A stretch of 64,000 nucleotides of DNA from positions 196,835 through 260,834 of the forward strand of contig JAHAYX010000001.1 in the NCBI GenBank assembly GCA_018384365.1. Direction: 5' to 3'. The notes under the pieces were generated by a model that saw nothing but the letters and a program-made list of their open reading frames with translations, was not told the DNA's origin and ran no database searches. Position 1 is the first letter of the stretch. Each line of letters begins with the position of its first letter. Of the stretch, positions 16,019 through 24,757 are shown one piece after another. This DNA comes from Clostridiaceae bacterium (lineage in GTDB: Bacteria > Bacillota > Clostridia > Oscillospirales > QAMX01). Made by a program: the position numbers and the translations under genes.

Positions 16019-16040
16019 GCCCGTTATCCGGGCACTCCTT
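16019..16040 (-). promoter_or_regulatory. Shine-Dalgarno plus spacer hairpin before der
   Basis: AAGGAG (complement of 16035-16040), one base, a 5-bp hairpin with a 5-base loop (16033-16019), then eight bases to the AUG. No other in-frame start lies between, so the hairpin must either loop out or translation start poorly. Confidence 0.55.
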
Positions 16041-16074
16041 TCTTTCTGTCAGACTGCATTGCGGCTTACCCGCC

Positions 16075-17394
16075 TTACTTTTCCAATGTTTTTCCCAGGA
16101 TAGCCTCGGCAAACGACCGTCCATCCACCTTCACGGGAAGAACCGGCACGCCAAGCGCCGCCGAGAGCTCCTCCACGGTCATATCGTCCAAAAAGACGCG
16201 TTCGCCGTATTTCAGCATCACTTCCGGAATGAACAGCCGCTCGCCAAGCGGCTTTCCGGAGAGCTGCGCGAGCAGATCCTGCCCTGTTACCAGACCCGCC
16301 ACCGTGATCTGGCTGCCGAAAAAGCGGTTTTCCACCGCATAAACAGTATGTGCGCATTTGTGGATATTATCGCACGATTCCATCAGAAGTGCAACCATTC
16401 TGCGCATAAAACTTTCCGCTGCGACTCCCGTTGCAACGGAAAACGGCGCAATCACCGCGCCGCGCGGAAAGGCCGCGGCGGCTTCCCGCACTTCGTCCTC
16501 AAAGGACGCCATCAGGCCCACGCCGTTTTCGATCTGTGGAAAATCTTCATAATATTCGCTCGCCGGGACCGGCAGTCCCGCCTTCAGGTAAAACTCATCC
16601 GCGCAATAAATCACGCGCGTGCCGTACCGCTCCAGGCAGGCCTCGCCGAAGCGGTTGGCCGTGTCAATGATCTCACGCGCTTTTTCGGCGTCCACCGGGC
16701 GTAAAGGACACAGCCCTTCCCTGTGATCGGAGAGTCCCACCGGCACAATCGACACGCTGGGCACGGCCGGGAAGAGCGCAATCAGGTCGGAAAGCGTTTT
16801 TTCCAGCAGTTCCCCGTCGTTATATCCCGGGCAGAGCACGATCTGACAGTTCATCGAAATCCGATGCTCCGCCAGCCGGTTCATAATGGCAAGGCATTCG
16901 CCTGCACGGGGATTGCGCAGCATACGCCGCCGCGCCTCCGGATCCGTGACGTGCACGCTGACGTTCACCGGGCTGATGCGCATTTCGCAGATGCGCTCCA
17001 GGTCATGCTCCGTCAGGTTCGTCAGGCTGATATAGTTGCCCATCAGGAACGACATCCGCACATCGTCATCCTTAAAATACAGTGTTTCGCGCATTCCCTT
17101 CGGCAGCTGGTCGATAAAACAGAACACGCAGCGGTTTGCGCAGTGACGCGCCTTGTCCATCAGATAGTCGTCAAAGCCGACGCCCAGTTCCTCGCCCTCA
17201 TCCTTCCGGACGCGCACAGTGCGTTCCCGGCCCTGCGCATCCCGCACGCGCACGCGCAGGCGGGCATCGTAGGTATAATATTTGAGGTCGATCACGTCAT
17301 GAATTTCATGCCCGTCAATCGACAAAATCTCGTCTCCCGCGTGAAGCTTTGCGCGTGCGGCGGGACCGCCTTCCCTAATCGAACAGATTTTCAA
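16075..17394 (-). CDS. DUF512 protein with PDZ and radical-SAM-like domains
   Basis: The 439-residue protein has an N-terminal PDZ-like domain (about 1-65; GDEILSIDGHEI), an iron-sulfur motif CANRCVFCF (about 85-93) resembling radical SAM CxxxCxxC, a barrel domain and the DUF512 C-terminal region (GLVTGQDLL). The role is unknown; the gene is widely conserved next to der in Firmicutes, as here, which hints at ribosome or translation maintenance. The start is TTG 17394 with GGGAGG nine bases upstream. Confidence 0.85.
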   Translation of the reverse strand: MKICSIREGGPAARAKLHAGDEILSIDGHEIHDVIDLKYYTYDARLRVRVRDAQGRERTVRVRKDEGEELGVGFDDYLMDKARHCANRCVFCFIDQLPKGMRETLYFKDDDVRMSFLMGNYISLTNLTEHDLERICEMRISPVNVSVHVTDPEARRRMLRNPRAGECLAIMNRLAEHRISMNCQIVLCPGYNDGELLEKTLSDLIALFPAVPSVSIVPVGLSDHREGLCPLRPVDAEKAREIIDTANRFGEACLERYGTRVIYCADEFYLKAGLPVPASEYYEDFPQIENGVGLMASFEDEVREAAAAFPRGAVIAPFSVATGVAAESFMRRMVALLMESCDNIHKCAHTVYAVENRFFGSQITVAGLVTGQDLLAQLSGKPLGERLFIPEVMLKYGERVFLDDMTVEELSAALGVPVLPVKVDGRSFAEAILGKTLEK

Positions 17395-17439
17395 GCACGT
17401 TCGCCTCCCTTTTCGTCAGATACCGCGTTTTTTGCACAC

Positions 17440-17467
17440 AAAAAACGGGAAGGCAAAGTGCCTTCCC
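17440..17467 (-). terminator. terminator after rpmF
   Basis: A 9-bp stem (17447-17455 with 17459-17467) is followed on the minus strand by a T run (complement of 17440-17445). Confidence 0.85.
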
Positions 17468-17478
17468 CTTCTTTGAAG

Positions 17479-17670
17479 TTATTTCGCTGCCTCGGCAACC
17501 TTCACGACTTCACGGCCATTGTAGTGACCGCAAGCCTTGCACATTCTGTGGGACAGAACAGCCTGGCCGCAATTCGGGCACTTGACAAGACCCGGCAGTT
17601 CCAGCTTCCAGTGAGCGCTGCGGCGCTTGTCTCTCCTCGTTTTCGATACTCTTCTCTTAGGCTCAGCCAT
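17479..17670 (-). CDS. rpmF: 50S ribosomal protein L32
   Basis: The 63-residue protein [18 protein letters not shown] is typical L32. Cysteines in CPNCGQ and CKACGHY form the zinc-binding version. AAGGAGGT lies upstream of ATG 17670. It follows yceD by 71 bases, the standard bacterial yceD-rpmF pair. Confidence 0.96.
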   Translation of the reverse strand: MAEPKRRVSKTRRDKRRSAHWKLELPGLVKCPNCGQAVLSHRMCKACGHYNGREVVKVAEAAK

Positions 17671-17741
17671 GTATGACACCTCCTTGGCAAATCTCAAAAG
17701 GGGTTTTGTGCGATGTATATCCAGTTTAACAGGATCAAATT

Positions 17742-18245
17742 TTATTCGCCGCGGTGAAGCAGATCCGCCAGCGCAGCAAACCGTTCGTCCACCTCCGGCG
17801 CACAACCGCAGGGGCCTTCGTTCAGATCGGCGCCGCATCTTGCGCACAGACCCGCACAATCCTCGCGGCACAGCGTACTCATCTGTGCTTCCAGCACGAT
17901 GGTTTCCTGCGCAACCTCATCGAGGTCGATCGTGCTGTTGTCCAGCAGCAGGATTTCGTCACTGTCCTCTTCGTTTTCCACGCTGTCCGCCATCGGACGT
18001 TCCACATGGAGCACCGTCGGAATGGAAAGCGGCTTCAGGCAGCGCGCGCAGCGCGTTTCCACGCAAAACGCAAGATCCATGTGCAGCAGGAACAGATCCG
18101 CGCGATGCTCCGCATAGCCGGAGACACGCACCGGTTCCGGAATCGGATACTCGCCGTAAAGTTCCAGCTCCGCAAGGTTCAGCGTATAGTCAAATGAAAT
18201 GACCTCACCGGATACCGCCCGGATCGGCAGAATATCCAGCCGCAT
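17742..18245 (-). CDS. yceD: YceD family protein (DUF177)
   Basis: The 167-residue protein has the DUF177 pattern: a beta-rich N-terminal half, CARCLKPL near residue 68, an acidic middle, and a Cys-rich end ([23 protein letters not shown]) that likely binds zinc. YceD is linked to large ribosomal RNA accumulation and is co-transcribed with rpmF in most bacteria. A consensus promoter lies 29 bases upstream. Confidence 0.92.
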   Translation of the reverse strand: MRLDILPIRAVSGEVISFDYTLNLAELELYGEYPIPEPVRVSGYAEHRADLFLLHMDLAFCVETRCARCLKPLSIPTVLHVERPMADSVENEEDSDEILLLDNSTIDLDEVAQETIVLEAQMSTLCREDCAGLCARCGADLNEGPCGCAPEVDERFAALADLLHRGE

Positions 18246-18273
18246 GTTTCACCTCTCAAAGCGCTACCCAAGC

Positions 18274-18302
18274 ATTATACCGCAAGGTTTACCGTTTGTC
18301 AA
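18274..18302 (-). promoter_or_regulatory. promoter of yceD-rpmF
   Basis: On the minus strand TTGACA (18302-18297) and TATAAT (18279-18274), both perfect, are separated by 17 bases. Confidence 0.9.
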
Positions 18303-18501
18303 TTATTATTTCTGCCCTATTTTCGGTTTTTCAGAGCAATTTTCCCTGAGAAACGCATACAAAAACGACCGCCGTTCCCGGCGCAAGGCGCTCTCGCCCA
18401 TCTTATATAAGGAGAAACGGTGTTTCCCCGCTTTTGGGCACATCGGGAAGCGACGGCGGACCGGCAGGTTCTGCCTTTCCGGCGCCTATTGCGAGAAAAA
18501 A
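18303..18501. other. intergenic stretch without recognisable gene
   Basis: Between the yceD promoter and the tRNA terminator, no coding region with a ribosome site and sensible composition was found on either strand. A purine-rich AAGGAGAAACGGTG near 18408 opens only a short 30-codon frame that runs into the terminator. Confidence 0.5.
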
Positions 18502-18526
18502 CCGCGCACCCTTGAGCGATGCGCGG
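18502..18526 (-). terminator. terminator after tRNA-Gln
   Basis: CCGCGCA (18502-18508) pairs with TGCGCGG (18520-18526). The minus-strand transcript then runs into six T residues. Confidence 0.8.
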
Positions 18527-18552
18527 TTTTCTTCGGCCGGGAAACCCGGTTT

Positions 18553-18626
18553 TGGCTGCGTGACTAGGATTCGAACCCAGACAAACTGATCCAGAGTCAG
18601 TTGTGCTACCCTTACACAATCACGCA
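18553..18626 (-). tRNA. tRNA-Gln (anticodon CTG)
   Basis: The 74-base sequence has an acceptor stem TGCGTGA/TCACGCA, a D arm with GGGTAGC, an anticodon stem ACTGA/TCAGT around the loop CTCTGGA (anticodon CTG), a T arm CTGGG-TTCGAAT-CCTAG and an encoded 3' CCA. It reads the CAG codon. It has its own promoter and terminator. Confidence 0.93.
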
Positions 18627-18638
18627 ATGGCAAGGGTT

Positions 18639-18667
18639 ATTATACTGTCATTGTTTTGATTTGTCAA
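18639..18667 (-). promoter_or_regulatory. promoter of tRNA-Gln
   Basis: TTGACA (18667-18662) and TATAAT (18644-18639) on the minus strand with a 17-base spacer, ending 12 bases before the tRNA. Confidence 0.9.
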
Positions 18668-18720
18668 TAGGGTTTTTCAAATTTTTTTGAAATTTGTGCA
18701 GGAAAACCCGGAATTAGCTC

Positions 18721-18749
18721 TTGCATTTCAAGAAGCCTTGTGTTATGAT
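18721..18749 (+). promoter_or_regulatory. promoter of rpmB
   Basis: TTGCAT (18721-18726) and TATGAT (18744-18749) with a 17-base spacer. The leader to rpmB is about 135 bases; no known riboswitch was recognised in it. Confidence 0.6.
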
Positions 18750-18893
18750 AATAAGCACTGCGGGTATGATTCCACGTGTTTTTCCGCATTTTCTGCGAAA
18801 AAACCGTCCGGCTTTCCCGCGAGAAGGTTTTCCTTTGCATCCCGCACGGGATACGAAGGGAAGAAGTAAACCCTACTAGTAGGAGGTGTCACT

Positions 18894-19082
18894 ATGGCAA
18901 AGTGCCAGTTCTGCGGCAAGGGCGTGAATTTTGGCATCACCGTGTCGCACTCGCACATCCGTACCAACCGCACCTTCAAGCCGAACGTGAAAAGAGTCAA
19001 GGCTCTCGTAAACGGCACGCCGAAGCACGTTTACGTTTGCACGAGATGCCTGCGCTCCGGTAAGGTCCAGCGCGCGGTCTGA
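18894..19082 (+). CDS. rpmB: 50S ribosomal protein L28
   Basis: The 62-residue protein starts MAKCQFCGKGVNFG and ends CTRCLRSGKVQRAV. The four cysteines (CxxC and CxxC) make it the zinc-binding L28 type. AGGAGGTG lies just upstream of ATG 18894. It is monocistronic or read into the rplS operon; no strong terminator follows. Confidence 0.96.
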   Translation: MAKCQFCGKGVNFGITVSHSHIRTNRTFKPNVKRVKALVNGTPKHVYVCTRCLRSGKVQRAV

Positions 19083-19212
19083 GTACAGCGAATGCCGATT
19101 GTTCCGGCGATCGGGTTATAAATGAGCCGGAAGCCAAGACGGATAGTCCTCTGCCGCAAGCCGCCGCACGGCGCAGGCATGAATGTCTGAGATGAAGGGA
19201 GGAAACACTAGT

Positions 19213-19551
19213 ATGGATTTGATTAAGGCCATGACCCAGAGCCAGCTCAAGGAGATCCCCGAGATCAGCATTGGCGATACCCTGCGTATCCACAATAAGA
19301 TCAAGGAAGGAACCCGCGAGAGAATTCAGCTCTTTGAAGGTACGCTCATCGCCAGAAAGCATGGCGGCATCAGCGAGACCATCACCCTCCGCCGTATGTC
19401 CTACGGCATCGGAGTTGAGAAGACTTTCCCGCTCCATTCCCCCAACATTGCCAAGATCGAAGTGATTCGCCGCGGTAAAGTCCGCCGTGCGAAGCTCTAC
19501 TATCTGCGCGGCAGAGTTGGTAAGGCAGCAAAGGTCAAACAGGATATCTAA
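19213..19551 (+). CDS. rplS: 50S ribosomal protein L19
   Basis: The 112-residue protein ([38 protein letters not shown]) is typical L19, located at the 30S-50S interface. AGGGAGGA lies ten bases before ATG 19213. The 130 bases upstream are rich in short dyads (e.g. GCCG..CGGC near 19160) and could hold an autoregulatory leader, but I cannot match it to a known family. It heads the rplS-lepB-rbgA-rnhB-yraN run. Confidence 0.95.
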   Translation: MDLIKAMTQSQLKEIPEISIGDTLRIHNKIKEGTRERIQLFEGTLIARKHGGISETITLRRMSYGIGVEKTFPLHSPNIAKIEVIRRGKVRRAKLYYLRGRVGKAAKVKQDI

Positions 19552-19615
19552 CTCAATCGGGTTTGAGCATTGGAGGGGGGCGGAAGCCTCCCTTTGTTGC
19601 ATTTGGAGGAATTTG

Positions 19616-20344
19616 ATGAAACAGGACGAAAACAACGGTTTCTCCCGCGGGGATAACCGCGAACCCGAATGCCCCGAAGCCTCCCGTGTTCCGGCACAGG
19701 CGCCGCAGAACACGATGGATGAATCCGGCGCCGAAGCGCCGGAGGCCGAACGCCTCTGCGAGCCGGAGGAACTGCTTCCACCGGAGGACCGGCTCCCTCC
19801 GGAAGAGGGCAAACCGCCCTTTGACATCCGGCGCGAGCTGTTCGACTGGTCGGAATCCTTTGTCACCGCACTGCTGATTATCGTAGTGCTGTTTGCATTT
19901 TTCGTGCGTTCCATCGGCGTGGACGGTCACAGCATGATCGACACCCTGCAGGACGGGGATTATCTCATCGTCAGCAATCTGTTCTATGACCCGGAGCCGG
20001 GTGACATTGTGGTACTGACGAAAAAAACCTTTATGACGGATTCCATCGTCAAACGCATCATCGCAACCGGCGGCCAGACCATCGATATGAACTTTGCAAC
20101 CGGCGAGGTCTGGGTGGACGGCAAACTGCTCGACGAGCCCTATCTGCGCGAGCAGATGTGGAAATCGGGCGACATGACGTACCCGCTCACCGTGCCGGAT
20201 GGCTGCGTCTTTGTGATGGGCGACAACCGCAACGGCTCGACCGACAGCCGTTTTTCCCAGCTTGGCATCGTGGATGAACGCTACATCGTCGGGCACGTGC
20301 TTTTCAGAATCTGGCCGCTGCACGCATTTGGCACAGTGAGCTGA
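19616..20344 (+). CDS. lepB: signal peptidase I
   Basis: The 242-residue protein cleaves signal peptides at the outer membrane face. The catalytic serine is Ser106 in DGHSMIDTL and the general base Lys146 in IVKRIIA; GDNRNGSTDSR is the conserved box E. One membrane segment (about 86-101) precedes the active site. The first 70 residues are an unusual acidic, Pro/Glu-rich cytoplasmic extension absent from most Gram-positive signal peptidases. ATG 19616 has TTGGAGGA upstream. It is in the common Firmicutes rplS-lepB-rbgA-rnhB order. Confidence 0.94.
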   Translation: MKQDENNGFSRGDNREPECPEASRVPAQAPQNTMDESGAEAPEAERLCEPEELLPPEDRLPPEEGKPPFDIRRELFDWSESFVTALLIIVVLFAFFVRSIGVDGHSMIDTLQDGDYLIVSNLFYDPEPGDIVVLTKKTFMTDSIVKRIIATGGQTIDMNFATGEVWVDGKLLDEPYLREQMWKSGDMTYPLTVPDGCVFVMGDNRNGSTDSRFSQLGIVDERYIVGHVLFRIWPLHAFGTVS

Positions 20345-20359
20345 CAGAACGGAGTTTTC

Positions 20360-21223
20360 ATGAATATACAGTGGTATCCCGGACATATGACGAAAACGCG
20401 GCGTATGCTGGAGGCAGAGCTTTCCTCCGTTGACGCCGTATGCGAAGTGGTGGACGCGCGCATTCCCGCAGCCAGCCGCAACCCCGACATTGATTCCATC
20501 GCGGGACGGCTGCCGCGTCTGATCGCGCTCAACCGCGTCGATCAGGCCGACCCCGCTGCCACCGCGCGCTGGCGCGCCTGGTTCGAGCACAAAGGGTACC
20601 GCGTCATTGAAACGGACAGCCGATCCGGCTCCGGCACCCGGGCTTTCGAGCCCGCGGCGCGCGCCATTCTTGCGGAAAAAGTGGAGCGCTATGCAGCAAA
20701 AGGGCAGAATCGTGCCCTGAAACTGATGATCGTCGGCGTGCCGAACGTCGGGAAATCCTCGCTCATCAACCGCCTGTCCGGCAAACGCGCCGCAAAAACG
20801 GAGGACCGTCCCGGCGTCACACGTTCCAAGCAGTGGATCACCGTTTCGGACAGCATCCTGCTGCTGGACACCCCCGGCATTCTCTGGCCGAAATTCGATG
20901 ACGAACAAACCGGCCTGCTGCTGGCCTTCACCGGCGCTGTGCGCGATGATATTATGGATATGGAAACGCTGGCATGGCATCTCATGCAGACGCTGGCCCG
21001 CGTTGCGCCGCAGGCAGTGGAATCCCGCTACGGCGTGAAGCTCTCCGGCGACGCCTGGGAGGATGTGCAGGCCTGCGCCAGAAAACGCGGGTTCCTGATC
21101 TCCGGCGGTGAGGCCGACACCGAGCGTATGGCCCGCGTGCTGCTGGACGAATACCGCAGCGGCAAGCTGGGCCGCATCACCCTGGAACTTCCGGAGGACG
21201 GCAATGAAACCGGTGACAACTGA
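20360..21223 (+). CDS. rbgA: ribosome biogenesis GTPase RbgA/YlqF
   Basis: The 287-residue protein is a circularly permuted GTPase: the G4 motif NRVD (about 58-61) precedes G1 GVPNVGKSS (about 124-132) and the G3 DTPGILWPK (about 171-179). N-terminal WYPGHMTK is diagnostic of RbgA. It acts in late 50S assembly. The end overlaps rnhB by 20 bases. Confidence 0.95.
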   Translation: MNIQWYPGHMTKTRRMLEAELSSVDAVCEVVDARIPAASRNPDIDSIAGRLPRLIALNRVDQADPAATARWRAWFEHKGYRVIETDSRSGSGTRAFEPAARAILAEKVERYAAKGQNRALKLMIVGVPNVGKSSLINRLSGKRAAKTEDRPGVTRSKQWITVSDSILLLDTPGILWPKFDDEQTGLLLAFTGAVRDDIMDMETLAWHLMQTLARVAPQAVESRYGVKLSGDAWEDVQACARKRGFLISGGEADTERMARVLLDEYRSGKLGRITLELPEDGNETGDN

Positions 21224-21818
21224 TCTCTGGGCGTTTGAGAAGGACGCCAAAAACCGCGGTTTTTCCGTGATCTGCGGTGTGGACGAGGCCGGACGCGGCC
21301 CGCTGGCGGGCCCCGTGTATGCCGCGGCGGTCATCCTCCCCTTCGGTGAGGAGATCGAGGGCCTCAACGATTCCAAAAAGCTTTCGGAGCACCAGCGTGA
21401 CGTTTTATATGAACGCATCCACGCGCGTGCGCTTGCCTATGCGGTGGCCTTTGCCGACGAACGGGAGATCGACGAGCTGAATATCCTGCATGCCGCCATG
21501 CTTGCCATGCGGCGCGCCATCGACGCGCTTTCCATCCGTCCGGAGCTGGCCCTGGTGGACGGCAACCGGGATCCCGGACCCGGCATTCCCGTTGAAACCA
21601 TCGTAAAGGGCGATGCCCTTTCGGCCTCCATTGCCGCTGCGTCGATTCTGGCAAAGGTCGAGCGGGACCGGTTTATGCTGCAGATGGCAGATGTGTATCC
21701 GGAATACCAGTTTGCGCGCCATAAGGGTTATCCCACGGCGCTGCACTATGAACTTTTGGCGAAATATGGGCCCTGCCCCATCCACCGCCGCAGTTTCCGG
21801 CTGGAGCCGCGCGGATGA
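21204..21818 (+). CDS. rnhB: ribonuclease HII
   Basis: The 204-residue enzyme removes ribonucleotides from DNA-RNA hybrids. GVDEAGRGPLAGPV contains the DEAGRG box with catalytic Asp and Glu; the other acidic residues lie in LVDGNR and in the AKVERDR region. ATG 21204 lies inside rbgA, about ten bases after GGAGGA; a longer frame from 21108 has no family support. The end overlaps yraN by ATGA. Confidence 0.94.
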   Translation: MKPVTTDLWAFEKDAKNRGFSVICGVDEAGRGPLAGPVYAAAVILPFGEEIEGLNDSKKLSEHQRDVLYERIHARALAYAVAFADEREIDELNILHAAMLAMRRAIDALSIRPELALVDGNRDPGPGIPVETIVKGDALSASIAAASILAKVERDRFMLQMADVYPEYQFARHKGYPTALHYELLAKYGPCPIHRRSFRLEPRG

Positions 21819-22186
21819 AGGGCGGCGAAGCAGGGCGTTTCGGCGAAAACGAAGCGTGCCGTTATCTTATCGAGAAGGGCTATGAGATTCTCGCGCGCAA
21901 TTACCGTTCCCGCTATGGCGAGATCGATATCATTGCGCGGCAGGACGGTGCCGTCGTTTTCGTCGAAGTGAAAACACGCCGTGACCGGGCGTTTGCGGAG
22001 GCCGCGCAGGCCGTAGGGCCGTCGAAGCAGGAAAAACTGCGGAAAACGGCACTTTTCTGGCTGTCGGAGCACGGCGAACAGCCCGCGCGTTTTGACGTGA
22101 TCGAAGTCTATACGGGCGCCGCGCGCCGGACCGCACTCGGCGAGACGTACCGCACACAGATCCGTCAGATAGAAAACGCATTTTGA
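21815..22186 (+). CDS. yraN: YraN family (UPF0102) nuclease-like protein
   Basis: The 123-residue protein has the UPF0102 pattern: GRFGENEACRYL, ARNYRSRYGEIDIIARQDG, FVEVKTR. The E/D..ExK arrangement resembles the PD-(D/E)xK nuclease fold. The function in cells is not settled; linkage with rnhB is common. It overlaps rnhB by four bases. Confidence 0.9.
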   Translation: MKGGEAGRFGENEACRYLIEKGYEILARNYRSRYGEIDIIARQDGAVVFVEVKTRRDRAFAEAAQAVGPSKQEKLRKTALFWLSEHGEQPARFDVIEVYTGAARRTALGETYRTQIRQIENAF

Positions 22187-22211
22187 AAAATTCCGGGAAA
22201 GGATGCTGCCC

Positions 22212-23213
22212 ATGCTCCCCTATTTTGACGCACATTGCGATACCATTGCTGAGATCGCCAATCACGGCGGCGGACTTTGGCAGAACGATTACCATGTAGA
22301 CCTCGCGCGTCTCGCGTCCTATGCGCCGCGCGCGCAGGTGTTCGCGCTCTTCGGCAACATCGGCCGCGACGCGATGCGCGGCGTCGCGAGCCATGAAGAA
22401 TTCATCGACCGCATCCGCAGCGGCGTGGTCAAGGCAGGCCCGGAGTCCGTCGCGCTCTATCGTGCGCTGCGTGCCGCGTTCGACCGCGAGATGGCCGCAA
22501 ACACCGACCATGTACTGCACTGCCTGAATTCCGCCGACCTTGACCGGGCGGCCTGTGAGGGCAAAACCGCCGCTATCCTCGCCGTCGAGGGCGCGGAGAC
22601 ACTCTTTGGCATGACCGCGGACGACGTGTATGCCGAAGGCATCCGCCTCGTCACGCTGACCTGGAACTACCGCAACCAGATGGGCGGCACGAATATGACG
22701 GGCGGCGGCCTGACGGACGAAGGCCGTGCTTTCGTGCGCCGCGCGAATGAGCTGGGCATCGTGATCGACCTGTCCCACGGCTCCGACGAACTCTTCTACG
22801 ACGTGGCGGAGATCGCGGTAAAGCCTTTTATCTGCAGCCACTCCAATTCCCGCACCATCTGCCCGGCCAGCCGCAACATCACGGACGACATGTTCCGCAC
22901 GCTGATGAAGGCGGGCGGCGTGACCGGCATCAATTTCTGCGCGGACTTCCTCGTGCCGCATGAAACCGCGGACACCTGCTGCATCGACGATGCCGTGCGG
23001 CATATTGAGCATTTCCTGTCCCTCGGCGGTGCGAAGCACGTCTGCCTGGGCGGCGACCTGGACGGCATCGCCGCACGTCCCCGCGAGCTTCGCGGCGCAG
23101 AGGACGTGTACCGCCTCGCAGACGCCCTTGCACAGCGGAACTATTCCGATGACCTGATTTACGATATTTTCTATAACAACCTGTCCCGCGTGATACGCAG
23201 CGTGATCGGTTGA
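22212..23213 (+). CDS. membrane dipeptidase family (peptidase M19)
   Basis: The 333-residue protein opens with PYFDAHCDTIAE, the first metal motif (HxD). EGAE (about 131), HSNSR (about 215) and GGDLDG (about 275) are further M19 metal or substrate positions. The enzymes hydrolyse dipeptides, including D-residue dipeptides, with two zinc ions. No signal peptide is visible, so it is cytoplasmic here. I choose ATG 22212, nine bases after AAAGGA; ATG 22203 overlaps that ribosome site. Confidence 0.88.
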   Translation: MLPYFDAHCDTIAEIANHGGGLWQNDYHVDLARLASYAPRAQVFALFGNIGRDAMRGVASHEEFIDRIRSGVVKAGPESVALYRALRAAFDREMAANTDHVLHCLNSADLDRAACEGKTAAILAVEGAETLFGMTADDVYAEGIRLVTLTWNYRNQMGGTNMTGGGLTDEGRAFVRRANELGIVIDLSHGSDELFYDVAEIAVKPFICSHSNSRTICPASRNITDDMFRTLMKAGGVTGINFCADFLVPHETADTCCIDDAVRHIEHFLSLGGAKHVCLGGDLDGIAARPRELRGAEDVYRLADALAQRNYSDDLIYDIFYNNLSRVIRSVIG

Positions 23214-23229
23214 ACAAGGTGGGATACGT

Positions 23230-24726
23230 ATGAATTACACAAGCACTCGCAGCGCCATGACCGCATCCTCGGCGCAGGCCATTGCTTCCGGCATCGCACC
23301 GGACGGCGGTCTTTTCACCCCGACCTCGATCCCCCAGCTTACGGCTGCCGAGCTGGAAAGCTTCCGCAGCCTCAGCTATTCCGAACTGGCGGCAGAGATT
23401 CTCTCCCGCTTCATGGACGACTTCACGAAGGAAGAGCTGCTGTCCTATGCACAGGCTGCCTATGACACCGGCCGCTTCCTGCGCCCCGGCACAGACAGCC
23501 GCGAGCCTGTCGGGCTTTGCGAGCTGAACCCCGGCGAGGAGCTTTTGGAGCTCTTCTATGGCCCAACCGCCGCCTTTAAGGATATGGCGCTTCAGATCAT
23601 GCCGCGTCTGCTGACCGCGTCGCTCAAAAAGCTGGGCGAGCAGCGCAGCGTGTGCATCCTGGTGGCAACCTCCGGCGACACCGGAAAGGCCGCGCTGGAG
23701 GGCTTCCGTGATGTGGAAGGCACGCGCATCGGCGTATACTTCCCGGACGGCGGCGTCAGCGAGATCCAGCGGATGCAGATGGAAACCCAGGAGGGCGGCA
23801 ATGTCGCCGTCTGGGCCGTGCGCGGCAACTTTGACGACTGCCAGACCGGCGTGAAAAAGATTTTCGCAAGTGAGGAAGCCAACCGCGCCATTGGCGACGC
23901 GGGCATCATGCTCTCCTCCGCGAATTCCATCAACTGGGGCCGCCTTGCCCCGCAGATCGTCTATTATATCTGGTCGTACCTGCGCCTTGCACAGCGCGGC
24001 GTTATCCGGATGGGCGATTCCGTCAATGTCTGCGTCCCGACGGGCAACTTCGGCAACATCCTGGCCGCCTATCTCGCGCGCCGCATGGGTCTGCCGTTTG
24101 CGCGCCTCATCTGCGCGTCCAACGCCAACAATGTCCTGACCGATTTTATCAGGACCGGCGTTTACGACCGCAACCGTGATTTCTACCGCACGCTTTCCCC
24201 GTCGATGGATATCCTCATTTCCTCGAACGTGGAGCGTCTGCTCTATTATATTTCCGGCGGAAACTGCGCCTATGTTGCCGGAAAAATGCGTGAACTGGCC
24301 GAAACCGGCCGCTATGCGCTGGAGGGCCGCGAGCTGGCCGAGCTGCAGAGCGTCTTTACGGCCGGCTTCTGCGATGATGCCGCGACCGCACGCACCATCC
24401 GCGAGGTATGGGAAGGCAACCGGCACCTGATCGACACCCACACCGCAGTCGGTGTGCGCGTCCTGCGCGACACCGCGCCCGGCGGCGTGACCATTCTTGC
24501 TTCCACGGCTTCTGCCTATAAATTTGCGGACGGCGTGCTGGAGGCACTCGGCGGTGAGCGCTGTGACGGCTTCGATGCAATCGACCGTCTGGCACACCAG
24601 ACGGGTTCCCCCGTCCCCATGCCGCTGGAATCCCTGCGCGGCAGCGCCGTGCGCTTTGACACGGTCATCGACCGCGACCGCATGGAATCCGCGGCGGTGA
24701 ATTTCTGCCAGTCCTTCGACCTGTAA
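23230..24726 (+). CDS. thrC: threonine synthase
   Basis: The 498-residue PLP enzyme converts O-phosphohomoserine to threonine. GPTAAFKDMALQ holds the PLP lysine (near residue 117); VATSGDTGKAALEGF and PTGNFGNILAAY are phosphate-binding loops. Length and the N-terminal APDGGLF motif fit the long (yeast/E. coli-like) class. AAGGTGGG precedes ATG 23230, 16 bases after the M19 peptidase. Confidence 0.94.
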   Translation: MNYTSTRSAMTASSAQAIASGIAPDGGLFTPTSIPQLTAAELESFRSLSYSELAAEILSRFMDDFTKEELLSYAQAAYDTGRFLRPGTDSREPVGLCELNPGEELLELFYGPTAAFKDMALQIMPRLLTASLKKLGEQRSVCILVATSGDTGKAALEGFRDVEGTRIGVYFPDGGVSEIQRMQMETQEGGNVAVWAVRGNFDDCQTGVKKIFASEEANRAIGDAGIMLSSANSINWGRLAPQIVYYIWSYLRLAQRGVIRMGDSVNVCVPTGNFGNILAAYLARRMGLPFARLICASNANNVLTDFIRTGVYDRNRDFYRTLSPSMDILISSNVERLLYYISGGNCAYVAGKMRELAETGRYALEGRELAELQSVFTAGFCDDAATARTIREVWEGNRHLIDTHTAVGVRVLRDTAPGGVTILASTASAYKFADGVLEALGGERCDGFDAIDRLAHQTGSPVPMPLESLRGSAVRFDTVIDRDRMESAAVNFCQSFDL

Positions 24727-24757
24727 ATCCACCCCACCGCCGGAAGGAGCGTGCATT

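Noticed and set aside
19083..19200. Possible L19 ribosomal leader RNA
   Set aside because: Several short dyads are present, but I cannot match them to a known autoregulatory structure; a covariance search with the L19 leader model would decide.
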